64,000 nt of DNA from Curtobacterium sp. 'Ferrero' (GTDB lineage: Bacteria; Actinomycetota; Actinomycetes; Actinomycetales; Microbacteriaceae), in assembly GCF_002412165.1 (NCBI RefSeq), contig NZ_NXIA01000012.1, positions 1-64,000 of the forward strand, given 5' to 3'. Below the pieces are notes generated by a model. That model did not search any database. It worked only from the letters and a program-made list of their open reading frames with translations, and had not been told where the DNA came from. The translations under genes and the position numbers were made by a program. Positions within the stretch are counted from its first letter, which is position 1. Each line of letters starts with the position of its first letter. Below are positions 17,944 to 25,523 of this stretch, piece after piece.

Positions 17944-18623
17944 GGCACCGGCCCGACGGCCCGGCTGCGCGTGCACCGCGTGGCCGGTCCCGTCCGTCCG
18001 GGAGGCTCGTGGCCGCGTCCGCCACGGCCCTCGCGATCGCGGGCGGCGCGGTCCTCGGGCTCGCCGCACCCGCCAGCGCGCACAACTACATGATCGCCTC
18101 GACGCCGAAGGTCGACGGCACGCTCACGTCGTTGCCGAAGGCGTTCGAGATCACGACCAACGACAAGCTGCTCGACATCGGCGGGTCGAACGCCGGGTTC
18201 GCCTACCGGATCGTCGGCCCGGACGGCAAGTACTACGAGGACGGCTGCCTCGAGGTCGACGGCCCCTCCATGACCACGAAGGCCGCGCTCGGGGCCTCCG
18301 GCAAGTACACCGTCGAGTGGCAGATCGTCTCGGCCGACGGGCACACCGTCTCGGACGAGTACCCGTTCACGTGGCAGGCGCCGGCGGGCTTCGCCCCGGC
18401 GAAGGGCGCTGCGGAGCCGCCGACCTGTGCGACGGCGTCGGACGGGTCGACCAGCCCGGCGACGACGGACGGCACCGCGTCGGGGTCGACCGACTCGGCC
18501 GGCACCGACGCGCTCTTCATCGGCGCGGGCGGCGTGGTCGTGGTGGGCGCGGTCGTCGCCGTGCTGCTGCTCCTCCGCCGACGCCCGGCAGCGCCGTCGC
18601 CGGACGACCCCGACGAGGACTGA
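17940..18623 (+). CDS. copC: CopC domain copper-resistance/homeostasis protein
   Basis: 227 residues with a signal peptide ending Ala-Ser-Ala before His48. A CopC beta-barrel follows with the family's Ser-Ala-Asp-Gly-His-Thr-Val-Ser near the end of the domain. A Ser/Thr-rich linker and a C-terminal membrane helix then end in a basic-acidic tail. The mature N-terminal His and the Asp-Gly-His pair are the expected Cu(II) ligands. The GTG start at 17940 overlaps the ycnI stop; the downstream GTG at 18009 is an alternative. No CopD domain is fused or adjacent. Confidence 0.85.
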   Translation: MRHRPDGPAARAPRGRSRPSGRLVAASATALAIAGGAVLGLAAPASAHNYMIASTPKVDGTLTSLPKAFEITTNDKLLDIGGSNAGFAYRIVGPDGKYYEDGCLEVDGPSMTTKAALGASGKYTVEWQIVSADGHTVSDEYPFTWQAPAGFAPAKGAAEPPTCATASDGSTSPATTDGTASGSTDSAGTDALFIGAGGVVVVGAVVAVLLLLRRRPAAPSPDDPDED

Positions 18624-18699
18624 CGCCGACGCACCGGACGCGCACCGCGCCTCCCGGCCGCCCCGCCGCACCGCCTGCCGCGCCGCCTGCCGCGCACCC

Positions 18700-18761
18700 G
18701 GAACCAGGTTCCGGACACAGCACCGTGAAAAAGCGCGGTGTGGTGTCCGGAACCTGGTTCC
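18700..18761. repeat. 62-bp nested palindrome (copy B)
   Basis: Arms identical to copy A: left 18700-18724, right 18737-18761. The 12-nt loop is GTGAAAAAGCGC, differing from copy A by three transitions. It again lies between convergent genes (copC and clpP2). Confidence 0.85.
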
Positions 18762-18814
18762 GCGCGCCGGGGACACGCCGAACGCGCGCACCTCGGGGCG
18801 GCACGCACACCACG

Positions 18815-18852
18815 CACGAGGGCCCCGCACCGGACGGTGCGGGGCCCTCGTG
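18815..18852 (-). terminator. Strong hairpin after clpP2
   Basis: 17-bp perfect arms, CACGAGGGCCCCGCACC at 18815-18831 and its complement at 18836-18852, with a 4-nt loop. It begins 8 nt past the clpP2 stop. Confidence 0.75.
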
Positions 18853-18860
18853 GTGCAGCG

Positions 18861-19520
18861 CTACTTGACGAGCGCCGGCACGTTCTTGCGGCTGGTGAGG
18901 ACCTGGTCGATCAGGCCGTACTCCAGCGCCTCCTCGGCGGACATGATCTTGTCGCGCTCGATGTCGTTGTTGACCTGCTCCGGCGTGCGGTTCGAGTGCT
19001 TCGAGAGCGTCTCCTCGAGCCAGGTGCGCATGCGGAGGATCTCCGCCGCCTGGATCTCGATGTCGGACGCCTGCCCGCCACCCTGCTGGGTCGCGGGCTG
19101 GTGGATGAGCACGCGGGCGTTCGGGAGCGCCAGACGCTTGCCCGGGGTGCCGGCCGCGAGGAGCACCGACGCGGCCGAGGCAGCCTGGCCGAGGCAGACC
19201 GTCTGGATCTGCGGACGGATGTACTGCATCGTGTCGTAGATCGCCGTCATCGCGGTGAACGAGCCACCGGGCGAGTTGATGTACATGACGATGTCGCGGT
19301 CCGGGTCCATCGACTCGAGCACGAGCAGCTGCGCCATGATGTCGTCGGCCGACGCGTCGTCGACCTGGACGCCGAGGAACACGATGCGGTCCTCGAAGAG
19401 CTTCGCGTACGGGTCCTGCCGCTTGTAGCCGTAGGCCGTGCGCTCCTCGAAGCTCGGGAGGATGTAACGGTTCGACGGAGCCGGGACGTTCTGCGCGCCA
19501 CCGAGCATGGGGAGATGCAT
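18861..19520 (-). CDS. clpP2: ATP-dependent Clp protease proteolytic subunit ClpP2
   Basis: A 219-residue serine protease subunit. The catalytic Ser115 is in Gly-Gln-Ala-Ala-Ser-Ala-Ala, His140 in Leu-Ile-His-Gln-Pro, and the Asp in Asn-Asn-Asp-Ile-Glu-Arg-Asp. The Gly-Gln-Ala-Ala-Ser context and the longer N-terminus match the ClpP2 type of actinobacteria, which forms a mixed tetradecamer with ClpP1. It follows clpP1 by 29 nt and shares its operon. The ribosome site is AGGAAACGAGA before ATG. Confidence 0.95.
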   Translation of the reverse strand: MHLPMLGGAQNVPAPSNRYILPSFEERTAYGYKRQDPYAKLFEDRIVFLGVQVDDASADDIMAQLLVLESMDPDRDIVMYINSPGGSFTAMTAIYDTMQYIRPQIQTVCLGQAASAASVLLAAGTPGKRLALPNARVLIHQPATQQGGGQASDIEIQAAEILRMRTWLEETLSKHSNRTPEQVNNDIERDKIMSAEEALEYGLIDQVLTSRKNVPALVK

Positions 19521-19549
19521 TCTCGTTTCCTTTTCTTCGGTGGGTCGGG

Positions 19550-20179
19550 TCAGGACTGGGCGCCGGGCTCGGCCGCGTCGGTGGGGGTCTCGCCGTCGCC
19601 GACGGTTCCGCCGCCGCCGACGACCTCGGCCGCCGAACCACGGAGGTGGTCGACGAAGCCGTACTCGAGGGCCTCCTGTGCCGTGAACCAGTTGTCGCGG
19701 TCGTTGTCCTTGAGGATCTGCTCGATCGACTTGCCGGTCTGCTCCGCCGTGAGCTCGGCCATCCGCTGCTTCATGTCGAGGATGACCTTCGCCTGCGTCT
19801 GGATGTCGGCAGCGGTGCCTCCGAAGCCACCCGACGGCTGGTGCAGCAGCACGCGCGCGTTCGGGGTGATGTAGCGCTTGCCCGGGGTGCCCGACGAGAG
19901 CAGGAACTGCCCCATCGAGGCGGCGAGGCCGATGCCCACCGTGACGATGTCGTTCGGCACGAACTGCATCGTGTCGTAGATCGCCATGCCGGCGGTGATC
20001 GAGCCACCGGGCGAGTTGATGTAGAGGTAGATGTCCTTCTCAGGGTCCTCGGCCGCGAGCATCAGCAGCTTCGCTGCGATCTCGTTCGAGTTGTCGTCGC
20101 GGACCTCGGAGCCGAGCCACACGATCCGGTCTCTCAGAAGGCGGTCAAAAACACTGGGGTTCAGTGTCGCTTCGGCCAT
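19550..20179 (-). CDS. clpP1: ATP-dependent Clp protease proteolytic subunit ClpP1
   Basis: 209 residues with catalytic Ser88 in Gly-Leu-Ala-Ala-Ser-Met-Gly, His113 in Leu-Leu-His-Gln-Pro and the Asp of Lys-Asp-Asn-Asp-Arg-Asp. This is the ClpP1 type by its Ser context. The start at 20179 is chosen because GGGAG precedes ATG and the family N-terminus fits; the open frame upstream has no similarity and includes the tig terminator palindrome. The C-terminus is longer and more acidic than ClpP2. Confidence 0.95.
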   Translation of the reverse strand: MAEATLNPSVFDRLLRDRIVWLGSEVRDDNSNEIAAKLLMLAAEDPEKDIYLYINSPGGSITAGMAIYDTMQFVPNDIVTVGIGLAASMGQFLLSSGTPGKRYITPNARVLLHQPSGGFGGTAADIQTQAKVILDMKQRMAELTAEQTGKSIEQILKDNDRDNWFTAQEALEYGFVDHLRGSAAEVVGGGGTVGDGETPTDAAEPGAQS

Positions 20180-20279
20180 GGAAAAGCTCCCGTTCAGTTG
20201 TCGCTTGATGTCGAACTTATCGGGTGCAACGCACCACTTCGCGTGTGTTCGCTCTGGGCGGTCGTGACGCGCCCCACAA

Positions 20280-20323
20280 CGGACGGGAGGCGCGGTGCCA
20301 GCTGGCACCGCGCCTCCCGTCCG
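20280..20323 (-). terminator. Perfect 44-bp palindrome between tig and clpP1
   Basis: 22-bp arms meet without a loop; outer part CGGACGGGAGGC, inner part GCGGTGCCAG. It lies 26 nt after the tig stop and 100 nt before clpP1, so it probably ends or attenuates tig transcription. Member of the GGACGGGAGGC hairpin family. Confidence 0.7.
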
Positions 20324-20348
20324 GCCCGTGGGCCGTTGGTCGGAGCGC

Positions 20349-21677
20349 CTACTCGGCGTCCTCCGCCGGGGTCGTCTCGTCGTCCGAGGCGGTCTGCGCG
20401 ACACCCGCGGTGAAGGCGGAGAGGTCGACGGCGTCGCCGTTGGAGTCCTTGACGGTCACCTTGGAGAGGACGGTCGCGACGGCCTTCGAGCGGGCCACCT
20501 CGCCGACCATGCCCGGGATCTGCCCGTTCTGGTCGATGACGCGGATGAACTCGGTCGGCTCCATGCCGTACTGCGCGGCGGCCTGGATGAGGTACTGCGT
20601 GAGCTCCTCCTGCGAGACCTGGATCTCTTCCTTCTCGGCGATCGCGTCGAGGAGGATCTGCGAGCGGAAGGCCTTCTCGCTGGACTCGGCGACCTCCTTG
20701 CGGTGCTCGTCGTCCTCGAGGCGGTTCTCCTGCTCGAGGTGGCGGTGCACCTCGTCCTCGATGAGCTTCTCCGAGATCGGGATGTCCACGTCCTCGATGA
20801 GCTTCTCGACGAGCTTGTCGCGGGCGGCGGCGCCCTGGCCGAAGGTCTTCGACTTCGCGATCTGCTCCTTGAGGTCCGCCTTGAGCTCGTCGATCGTGTC
20901 GAACTGGCTCGCGATCTGCGCGAACTCGTCGTCGGCCTCGGGGAGCTCGCGCTCCTTGACGGCGGTGACGGTCACGGCGATCTGCGCGGTCTCGCCCTCG
21001 CGGTCGCCACCGACGAGCGTCGACTCGAAGGTCGTCGACTCACCGGCGGTGAGCGACTCGAGCGCCTCGTCGATGCCCTCGAGCAGGTCGCCCGAACCGA
21101 TCTCGTAGGAGACGCCCGTGGCCGAGTCGACCTCGTCGTCGCCGATGGTGGCGGTGAGGTCGATCTGCGCGAAGTCGCCCTTGGTCGCCGGACGGTCGAC
21201 CGTGACGAGCGTGCCGAAGCGGGTGCGCAGGTTCTGCAGCTCCTCCTCGATCTCGTCGTCGGTGACGTCCACGGCGTCGACCGTGAGCTCGTAGTTCGCG
21301 TAGTCGGGGAGGTCGAACTCCGGACGGACGTCGACCTCGAAGGTGAGGACGAGGTCGCCCGTGAAGTCCTTGACGTTCGGGAGCTCGGCGACGTCCGCCT
21401 CGGCACGGCCGAGGATGCGCAGCTCCTGCTCCTCCACCGCCTGGCGGTAGAAGGTGTCGATCGCGTCGCCGACGGCGTGGTTCAGGACCTCGCCACGGCC
21501 GACACGCTGGTCGACGATCGCCGGCGGGACCTTGCCCTTGCGGAAGCCCGGGATGTTGATCTGCTCGGCGATGTGCTTGTACGCGTGGTCGATGCTCGGC
21601 TTGAGGTCTTCCGGCGTCACGTTCACGGTGAGCTTGACGCGGGTGTCGCTCAGCTTGTCGACGGTGCTGGTGGCCAA
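20349..21677 (-). CDS. tig: Trigger factor (ribosome-associated chaperone)
   Basis: 442 residues. The N-terminal ribosome-binding domain has Pro-Gly-Phe-Arg-Lys-Gly-Lys-Val-Pro (about 43-51), the contact loop for protein L23. A central FKBP-type prolyl isomerase domain (about 150-240) and a helical C-terminal chaperone domain follow, ending in an acidic tail. The start is a TTG (minus strand 21677-21675) preceded by AGGAGT, which fits the conserved Met-Ala-Thr-Ser N-terminus. tRNA-Pro lies 36 nt upstream on the same strand. Confidence 0.96.
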   Translation of the reverse strand: MATSTVDKLSDTRVKLTVNVTPEDLKPSIDHAYKHIAEQINIPGFRKGKVPPAIVDQRVGRGEVLNHAVGDAIDTFYRQAVEEQELRILGRAEADVAELPNVKDFTGDLVLTFEVDVRPEFDLPDYANYELTVDAVDVTDDEIEEELQNLRTRFGTLVTVDRPATKGDFAQIDLTATIGDDEVDSATGVSYEIGSGDLLEGIDEALESLTAGESTTFESTLVGGDREGETAQIAVTVTAVKERELPEADDEFAQIASQFDTIDELKADLKEQIAKSKTFGQGAAARDKLVEKLIEDVDIPISEKLIEDEVHRHLEQENRLEDDEHRKEVAESSEKAFRSQILLDAIAEKEEIQVSQEELTQYLIQAAAQYGMEPTEFIRVIDQNGQIPGMVGEVARSKAVATVLSKVTVKDSNGDAVDLSAFTAGVAQTASDDETTPAEDAE

Positions 21678-21713
21678 GGGATGTACTCCTGTTGGTTGAC
21701 GTTCTTGTGGACC

Positions 21714-21790
21714 TGGTCGGGGCGACAGGATTTGAACCTGCGACCTCCCGCTCCCAAAGCGGGCGCTCTACCAAGCTGAGCTACGCCCCG
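21714..21790 (-). tRNA. tRNA-Pro (TGG)
   Basis: Cloverleaf on the minus strand: acceptor CGGGGCG/CGCCCCG, D-arm, anticodon stem CCCGC/GCGGG around loop TTTGGGA (anticodon TGG), T-arm with GGTTCAAATCC, discriminator A and an encoded CCA. Confidence 0.96.
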
Positions 21791-21926
21791 TTTGACTGGG
21801 CCAGGGGTGGGCGCGCACGCCTGACGGCGCGGACGACCCCGATGAGTCTAGCGGTCCGGCGGTCCCGGGTTCCCTGGAGGTCTGGAGCGTCGTGGATCCG
21901 GGTCGTCCGGACGGGCCTGTGGAGGA

Positions 21927-22217
21927 TCAGTCGCCCTCGGCGCGCCGGCGCAGGTCCCGCCGCCACCGGAACCCGACGAGGACCTGCACGGCAGCGGCGG
22001 CCAGCACGAGCACGACGCCGAGGACGATCCGCCAGACGTGCAGGAGCGCGTGCACGGGCTGGCCCTGTGGATCCCCGAACAGCGCCGGTCGCAGCGAGAA
22101 CACCACGGCCGCGAGGACCACCAGCACGTAGGAGACGACCCGCGACCACCGGATCCGTCGCGCGTCGCGGTCACTCGGTGGGAGGACCACGCGAGAGCGT
22201 CCGTCGTGGGGTGGCAT
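21927..22217 (-). CDS. Small membrane protein, unknown
   Basis: 96 residues with a basic N-terminus, two hydrophobic helices (about 26-45 and 62-83) and a basic C-terminal end. No recognisable family. The ATG at 22217 is the most likely start; it has no strong ribosome site, so the N-terminus is uncertain. It is divergent from tRNA-Gly. Confidence 0.6.
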   Translation of the reverse strand: MPPHDGRSRVVLPPSDRDARRIRWSRVVSYVLVVLAAVVFSLRPALFGDPQGQPVHALLHVWRIVLGVVLVLAAAAVQVLVGFRWRRDLRRRAEGD

Positions 22218-22271
22218 GTCGGTCGCTGTTCGTCCGCTACGATGGTCGGGCTGCGACTCGTGCGCAGCCGC

Positions 22272-22342
22272 GGGGATGTAGCTCAATGGTAGAGCCCCAG
22301 TCTTCCAAACTGGCTACGCGGGTTCGATTCCCGTCATCCCCT
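22272..22342 (+). tRNA. tRNA-Gly (TCC)
   Basis: Acceptor GGGGATG/CATCCCC, anticodon stem and loop giving TCC within CTTCCAA, T-arm GCGGGTTCGATTCCCGT, discriminator T. CCA is not fully encoded (CCG follows). Confidence 0.95.
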
Positions 22343-22397
22343 CCGTGCTCGTCATCGCCCGTGCTCGTCAGGCGCTGCGCTCCCGCTCTGGTCGCGG

Positions 22398-22419
22398 TGA
22401 CGGAGCTCGATCTCCGTCA
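22398..22419 (+). terminator. Hairpin after tRNA-Gly
   Basis: TGACGGAG (22398-22405) and CTCCGTCA (22412-22419) with a 6-nt loop, followed by a pyrimidine-rich run. Confidence 0.5.
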
Positions 22420-22461
22420 TCTCTCCACACCCCCCACGGGCGGGTCTCGGCTCTGAACCCC

Positions 22462-22751
22462 TCAGGCGTCGCCGAAGGTGGGCGTGACGTGCGGGCGGTC
22501 ACCGAGCTCGACCTCGGCACGACGACGCTCGACAGCCCGGAGCGGCAGGAGGTACCCGCCGTCCTTCGGGAAGAGCGAGGTCGTCCACGACACCGTGCCG
22601 ATCGACACGCGGGCCGGGATCACGCCCACCCGTAGGTGAGCATCGGCGCGAGATCGTGGATCGTCTCGGCAGCGTCTGATGGCACGACGGCGTAGAAGAA
22701 CGGCGCCGGGCCGCGCCACTCGATGACCTCGCCGTCGAACTCGATCTCCAC
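22462..22751 (-). pseudogene. DUF1905 family gene, frameshifted copy
   Basis: Closely matches the intact gene at 23901-24191 over its whole length, but measures 290 bp instead of 291. One C is missing within the run just before the Pro-Thr codons (plus-strand CACGCCCACCC near 22619-22629, against CACACCCCACCC in the intact copy). Therefore the N-terminal part (Glu-Ile-Glu-Phe-Asp-Gly) and the C-terminal part (Ser-Leu-Phe-Pro-Lys-Asp-Gly-Gly-Tyr-Leu) are in different frames. About 12% of bases differ from the intact copy, so the duplication is not recent. Confidence 0.8.
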
Positions 22752-22797
22752 GCGGCGATCGCACGACGTCGGGCGGACCGATCTGCGGATCGACAGT

Positions 22798-22845
22798 TGG
22801 CCGATCCGGTGCGCGGATCCCGAGGGTCGTGCACCGGATCGGCCA
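22798..22845. repeat. GGCCGATCCGG-type palindrome, copy 1
   Basis: 15-bp arms TGGCCGATCCGGTGC (22798-22812) and complement (22831-22845). It lies directly upstream of the DUF1905 pseudogene, as copy 2 does for the intact gene. The remainder of the gap to 23020 has a short CAGCACCA-type run near 22892-22918 and nothing else recognisable. Confidence 0.7.
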
Positions 22846-23020
22846 CGGCCGAATCAGAACGCGCGCGCACAACGGACCCGGGGCGAACCCGGATCAGCAC
22901 CAGCACCAACACCAGCACGGCGCATCGCCTGGACGAACGGCCAGGTCTTCCTCGCAACGTCCGACGCTGCGGAGCGTGTCGCCACCGTTGTCAGCACCGC
23001 AGCAGGAAGCTGATGACTAT

Positions 23021-23060
23021 GCAAAGAAGTGTTTGCAAATGCTTCTTTGCGGTGTAGGCT
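23021..23060 (+). promoter_or_regulatory. Promoter and palindromic operator of ArsR-like gene
   Basis: GCAAAGAAG (23021-23029) and CTTCTTTGC (23042-23050) form an inverted pair around the smaller palindrome TTTGCAAA (23032-23039), in an unusually AT-rich patch. TTGCAA (23033-23038) and TAGGCT (23055-23060) are spaced 16 bp as -35/-10. The ATG follows 7 nt later. The operator thus covers the promoter, consistent with autorepression. Confidence 0.6.
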
Positions 23061-23067
23061 CACCGGC

Positions 23068-23664
23068 ATGACCCACGAACCCCGCGTCCTCGACGTCGCG
23101 GCCCTCAAGGCACTGGCGCACCCACTCCGCGCCCGGCTGCTCGACCTGCTGTCGCAGCACGGGCCCTCCACGGCGACGACCCTCGGCGCGCGGCTCGGCG
23201 AGTCCAGCGGCTCGACGAGCTACCACCTCCGCCAACTCGAGAAGCACGGCCTCGTGCACGAGCTCCCGGACCGCGGGACCGCCCGCGATCGGTGGTGGCA
23301 GCGCACCGAGGGCCGGTTCACCATCGGGAGCTCCGGAGCCGGCGCCCCCTCCCCTGCCGAGCAGACCGCGACGCAGCTCGCCGCACTCGCCCTGCAGGAC
23401 TCCGAGAACGACCTGGTCCGCGACTGGACGACCCGCGACCAGCAGTCGGTGCCCGCGGAGTGGCGGGGGGTCTCGGGTTCGAGCACATACCTCGCCCTGA
23501 CACCGGACGAGTACGACGCGATGTGGCAGGAGATCGCAGCGGTCGTCGACCGCTACCGCGCCGTGCGCGGTCGTGTCGTCGACCTCCCGGAGGGGGTCCG
23601 GCGCGTCTTCACCCAGGTACGCACCGTCCCGATCATCGACGACCACGAGGAGCAGCAGCCGTGA
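23068..23664 (+). CDS. ArsR-like winged-helix transcriptional regulator
   Basis: 198 residues. The winged helix at about 8-75 has Ala-Leu-Ala-His-Pro-Leu-Arg-Ala-Arg-Leu-Leu-Asp-Leu-Leu, a recognition helix around Gly-Ser-Thr-Ser-Tyr-His-Leu-Arg-Gln-Leu and Leu-Glu-Lys-His-Gly-Leu-Val. A long helical C-terminal domain without metal-binding Cys clusters follows, so this is the DUF4/HTH_20 style often paired with a transporter rather than a metal sensor. The ATG at 23068 is 7 nt behind the -10 box (leaderless). The stop overlaps the next gene (GTGA). Confidence 0.85.
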   Translation: MTHEPRVLDVAALKALAHPLRARLLDLLSQHGPSTATTLGARLGESSGSTSYHLRQLEKHGLVHELPDRGTARDRWWQRTEGRFTIGSSGAGAPSPAEQTATQLAALALQDSENDLVRDWTTRDQQSVPAEWRGVSGSSTYLALTPDEYDAMWQEIAAVVDRYRAVRGRVVDLPEGVRRVFTQVRTVPIIDDHEEQQP

Positions 23665-23897
23665 CCACCTACCAGCCGCGCACGCTCCCGACGCCCCCGG
23701 TCTCCACCGTCGAGGTCCTGACCAACCGGCTCGGTCTGGCCCTCGTCCGCTGGAGCATCCGGCACGCCGAGCGCCGCGCCCTCCGAGCAGCCGCCGACCG
23801 CGAGCACGCCCTGCGCCGGGCTGCCGGCGTCGACACTCCGCCGCTGACGAGCGCGACGACCGACCTCGTCCGGGTGCAGGTCACGCGGCGCTGGTGA
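23661..23897 (+). CDS. Small Arg-rich protein, unknown
   Basis: 78 residues, translationally coupled to the ArsR-like gene by a GTGA overlap. The middle is a strongly basic amphipathic helix rich in Arg and Ala (about 25-55), with no membrane span. The function is not recognised. It ends 3 bp from the stop of the convergent DUF1905 gene. Confidence 0.65.
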   Translation: MTTYQPRTLPTPPVSTVEVLTNRLGLALVRWSIRHAERRALRAAADREHALRRAAGVDTPPLTSATTDLVRVQVTRRW

Positions 23898-23900
23898 CCG

Positions 23901-24191
23901 TCAGGCGTCGCCGAGGGTGAGCGTCACGTGCGGGACGTCGCCGAGCTCGACACCCGCACGACGTCGCTCGACGGCACGGAGCGGCACGAGGTAGCCGCCG
24001 TCCTTCGGGAACAGCGAGGTCATCCACGTCACGCTGCCGATCGACACGTTGGCCGGGATCACACCCCACCCGTAGGTGAGCATCGGCGCGAGCTCGTGGA
24101 TCGTCTCGGCAGCGTCGGGCGGCACGACGGCGTAGAAGAACGGCGCCGGGCCGCGCCACTCGATGACCTCGCCGTCGAACTCGATCTCCAC
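23901..24191 (-). CDS. DUF1905 domain protein (intact copy)
   Basis: 96 residues spanning one DUF1905 domain: Glu-Phe-Asp-Gly-Glu-Val-Ile-Glu-Trp-Arg-Gly-Pro-Ala-Pro-Phe-Phe near the start, a central Tyr-Gly-Trp-Gly-Val-Ile-Pro, then Thr-Ser-Leu-Phe-Pro-Lys-Asp-Gly. The biochemical role of this small beta-barrel family is not established. GTG at 24191 is the best start because the domain begins there; upstream sequence is the palindromic repeat. Confidence 0.75.
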   Translation of the reverse strand: MEIEFDGEVIEWRGPAPFFYAVVPPDAAETIHELAPMLTYGWGVIPANVSIGSVTWMTSLFPKDGGYLVPLRAVERRRAGVELGDVPHVTLTLGDA

Positions 24192-24237
24192 GCGGCGATC
24201 GTACGACGTCGGGCGAGCCGGTTCCCGGATCCGGCGA

Positions 24238-24285
24238 TGGCCGATCCGGTGCGCGGATCCCGAGGATCGTGCACCGGATCGGCCA
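24238..24285. repeat. GGCCGATCCGG-type palindrome, copy 2
   Basis: The same 15-bp arms as copy 1 (24238-24252, 24271-24285), with a loop differing by one base. It is upstream of the intact DUF1905 gene at the same distance as copy 1 from the pseudogene, so it was duplicated with it. Confidence 0.7.
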
Positions 24286-24306
24286 AACGAAGCCGAGGTC
24301 ATGTCC

Positions 24307-24415
24307 GACGCACGCCGACGGGACGGGCGCACTCCGCGCCTCCAGGCCGGTGCCAGGTCCGACGCGCGCCGGCGGGACGGACGCACCCCCGCGCCTCCGG
24401 GCCGGTGCCGGAGAC
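24307..24415. repeat. Imperfect 54-bp direct repeat
   Basis: Two adjacent units (24307-24360 and 24361-24414) share GACGC-CGCC, GGGACGG, CGCAC, CGCGCCTCC and GGCCGGTGCC blocks. It fills the gap between DUF1905 and the Endo-H-like gene; no gene is visible. Confidence 0.6.
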
Positions 24416-24459
24416 GCGGGGCGCGGGGCGCGCAGAGCGAGCCGTCGGGACGACGCGTG

Positions 24460-25419
24460 TCAGTGGTACGTCGCGGCCTGCCCGTAGAGGACCTGCGTGA
24501 ACGACGAGACGTACGGCGAGACGTCACCGTCCGGCAGGTTGTACGTCATGAAGACGCCGTACCCGTCCGCCTTGGTGCGCTCTGCCAGGGACACGGCGGT
24601 CAACTGCGGGGTGTTCTGGATGTCGACCGCGGCCGCCGAGAGCTGCGCCTTCGTCAGGCCCGGGATCGACGGCGCCGAGTAGGTGCCGTAGTACGGGTTC
24701 CAGGCGTAGTCGAGCTGCGAGCCGATGGCCGGGCTCGACGACGACAGGGCGTCCGAAGCCGGGCCGATGTCGTAGAACGAGATGAGCTTGCCGGGCATGT
24801 CCGCGCGGAGGGCGCTGATCAGCCACCCGATGGACTGCTGGTTCGGCTGCGGGGTGCCGTTCGTGCCGTAGTCGGAGTACTCGTCGTCGAGGTCGACGCC
24901 GTCGAGCCCGTACTTCGCCACGGTCGCGGAGACCTGTGCCGCGAAGTCCGCCGCGGCAGCCTGCGTCGGGAAGTTCGCGATCCCGGCGCCCTGGTGGTTG
25001 CCGAGGATCGACAGCGAGACCTTGATGCCCTTCGCCTGCAGCGGGCGGATCTGCGTCGCGGCGTCGTCGAGTGTGCGCTGCACGTTCTCGTTGTTGTACA
25101 GGACCGCCTTCGACCCGTCCCAGTTGATGTTCGCGGCGAAGATGATCGCCACGTCGAACGCGTTCGCGCCGTTCGCCAGGGTGTACCGGCCGACGTTCGA
25201 CAGCTGGTCGTTGTTGACCTCGACGTAGGCGATGCTCGTCGGCCCCGCCTTGGTCGGGGCGGCGTGGGGCTGCTTGCCGTGACCGACACCGTGGTGCGCG
25301 CCGACGCCGTGCGCCAGTCCCGTGGGCGACGGCGCCGCCGAGGCCGCGGCCGGCACCAGCGGTGCCGCCACCATCGCGGCGATCGCCGCGACGATGCTGA
25401 GCTTCGTGGACTTCTTCAT
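24460..25419 (-). CDS. Secreted GH18 endo-beta-N-acetylglucosaminidase (Endo H-like)
   Basis: 319 residues. A signal peptide (about 1-29) and a His/Gly-rich linker precede a GH18 TIM barrel. The catalytic strand reads Asp-Gly-Val-Asp-Leu-Asp-Asp-Glu at 173-180 (DxxDxDxE; D178 and E180 are catalytic), followed by Tyr-Ser-Asp-Tyr-Gly. Later Tyr-Ala-Trp-Asn-Pro-Tyr-Tyr-Gly-Thr and Gly-Tyr-Gly-Val-Phe-Met-Thr-Tyr-Asn match Streptomyces Endo H. The enzyme cuts the chitobiose core of high-mannose N-glycans outside the cell. A GAGGAG ribosome site precedes ATG. It is the last gene of the mannose-glycan operon, 104 bp after GH38. Confidence 0.92.
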   Translation of the reverse strand: MKKSTKLSIVAAIAAMVAAPLVPAAASAAPSPTGLAHGVGAHHGVGHGKQPHAAPTKAGPTSIAYVEVNNDQLSNVGRYTLANGANAFDVAIIFAANINWDGSKAVLYNNENVQRTLDDAATQIRPLQAKGIKVSLSILGNHQGAGIANFPTQAAAADFAAQVSATVAKYGLDGVDLDDEYSDYGTNGTPQPNQQSIGWLISALRADMPGKLISFYDIGPASDALSSSSPAIGSQLDYAWNPYYGTYSAPSIPGLTKAQLSAAAVDIQNTPQLTAVSLAERTKADGYGVFMTYNLPDGDVSPYVSSFTQVLYGQAATYH

Positions 25420-25523
25420 GACACTCCTCTTCGAGTGATGAACCGGCCGACGGGTGCCGACCGGGGGTCGGCGAGCGCCGACCAGGCCGCCGCCGGGGCA
25501 CCCGAAGCCCCGGCGGCGGAGTC

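Noticed and set aside
18700-18761. Short peptide encoded in the loop (GTG/ATG AAR AAG)
   Set aside because: Both copies have a start-like triplet in the loop, but the frame has no ribosome site and runs straight into the opposite arm.
20224-21108. Open frame antisense to tig
   Set aside because: Ser/Arg-rich shadow with no recognisable domain; trigger factor is unambiguous.
24460-25419. Ordinary chitinase assignment for the GH18 protein
   Set aside because: Residues around the catalytic strand and the Tyr-Ala-Trp-Asn-Pro-Tyr-Tyr-Gly stretch match Endo H, not processive chitinases; neighbours process mannose.
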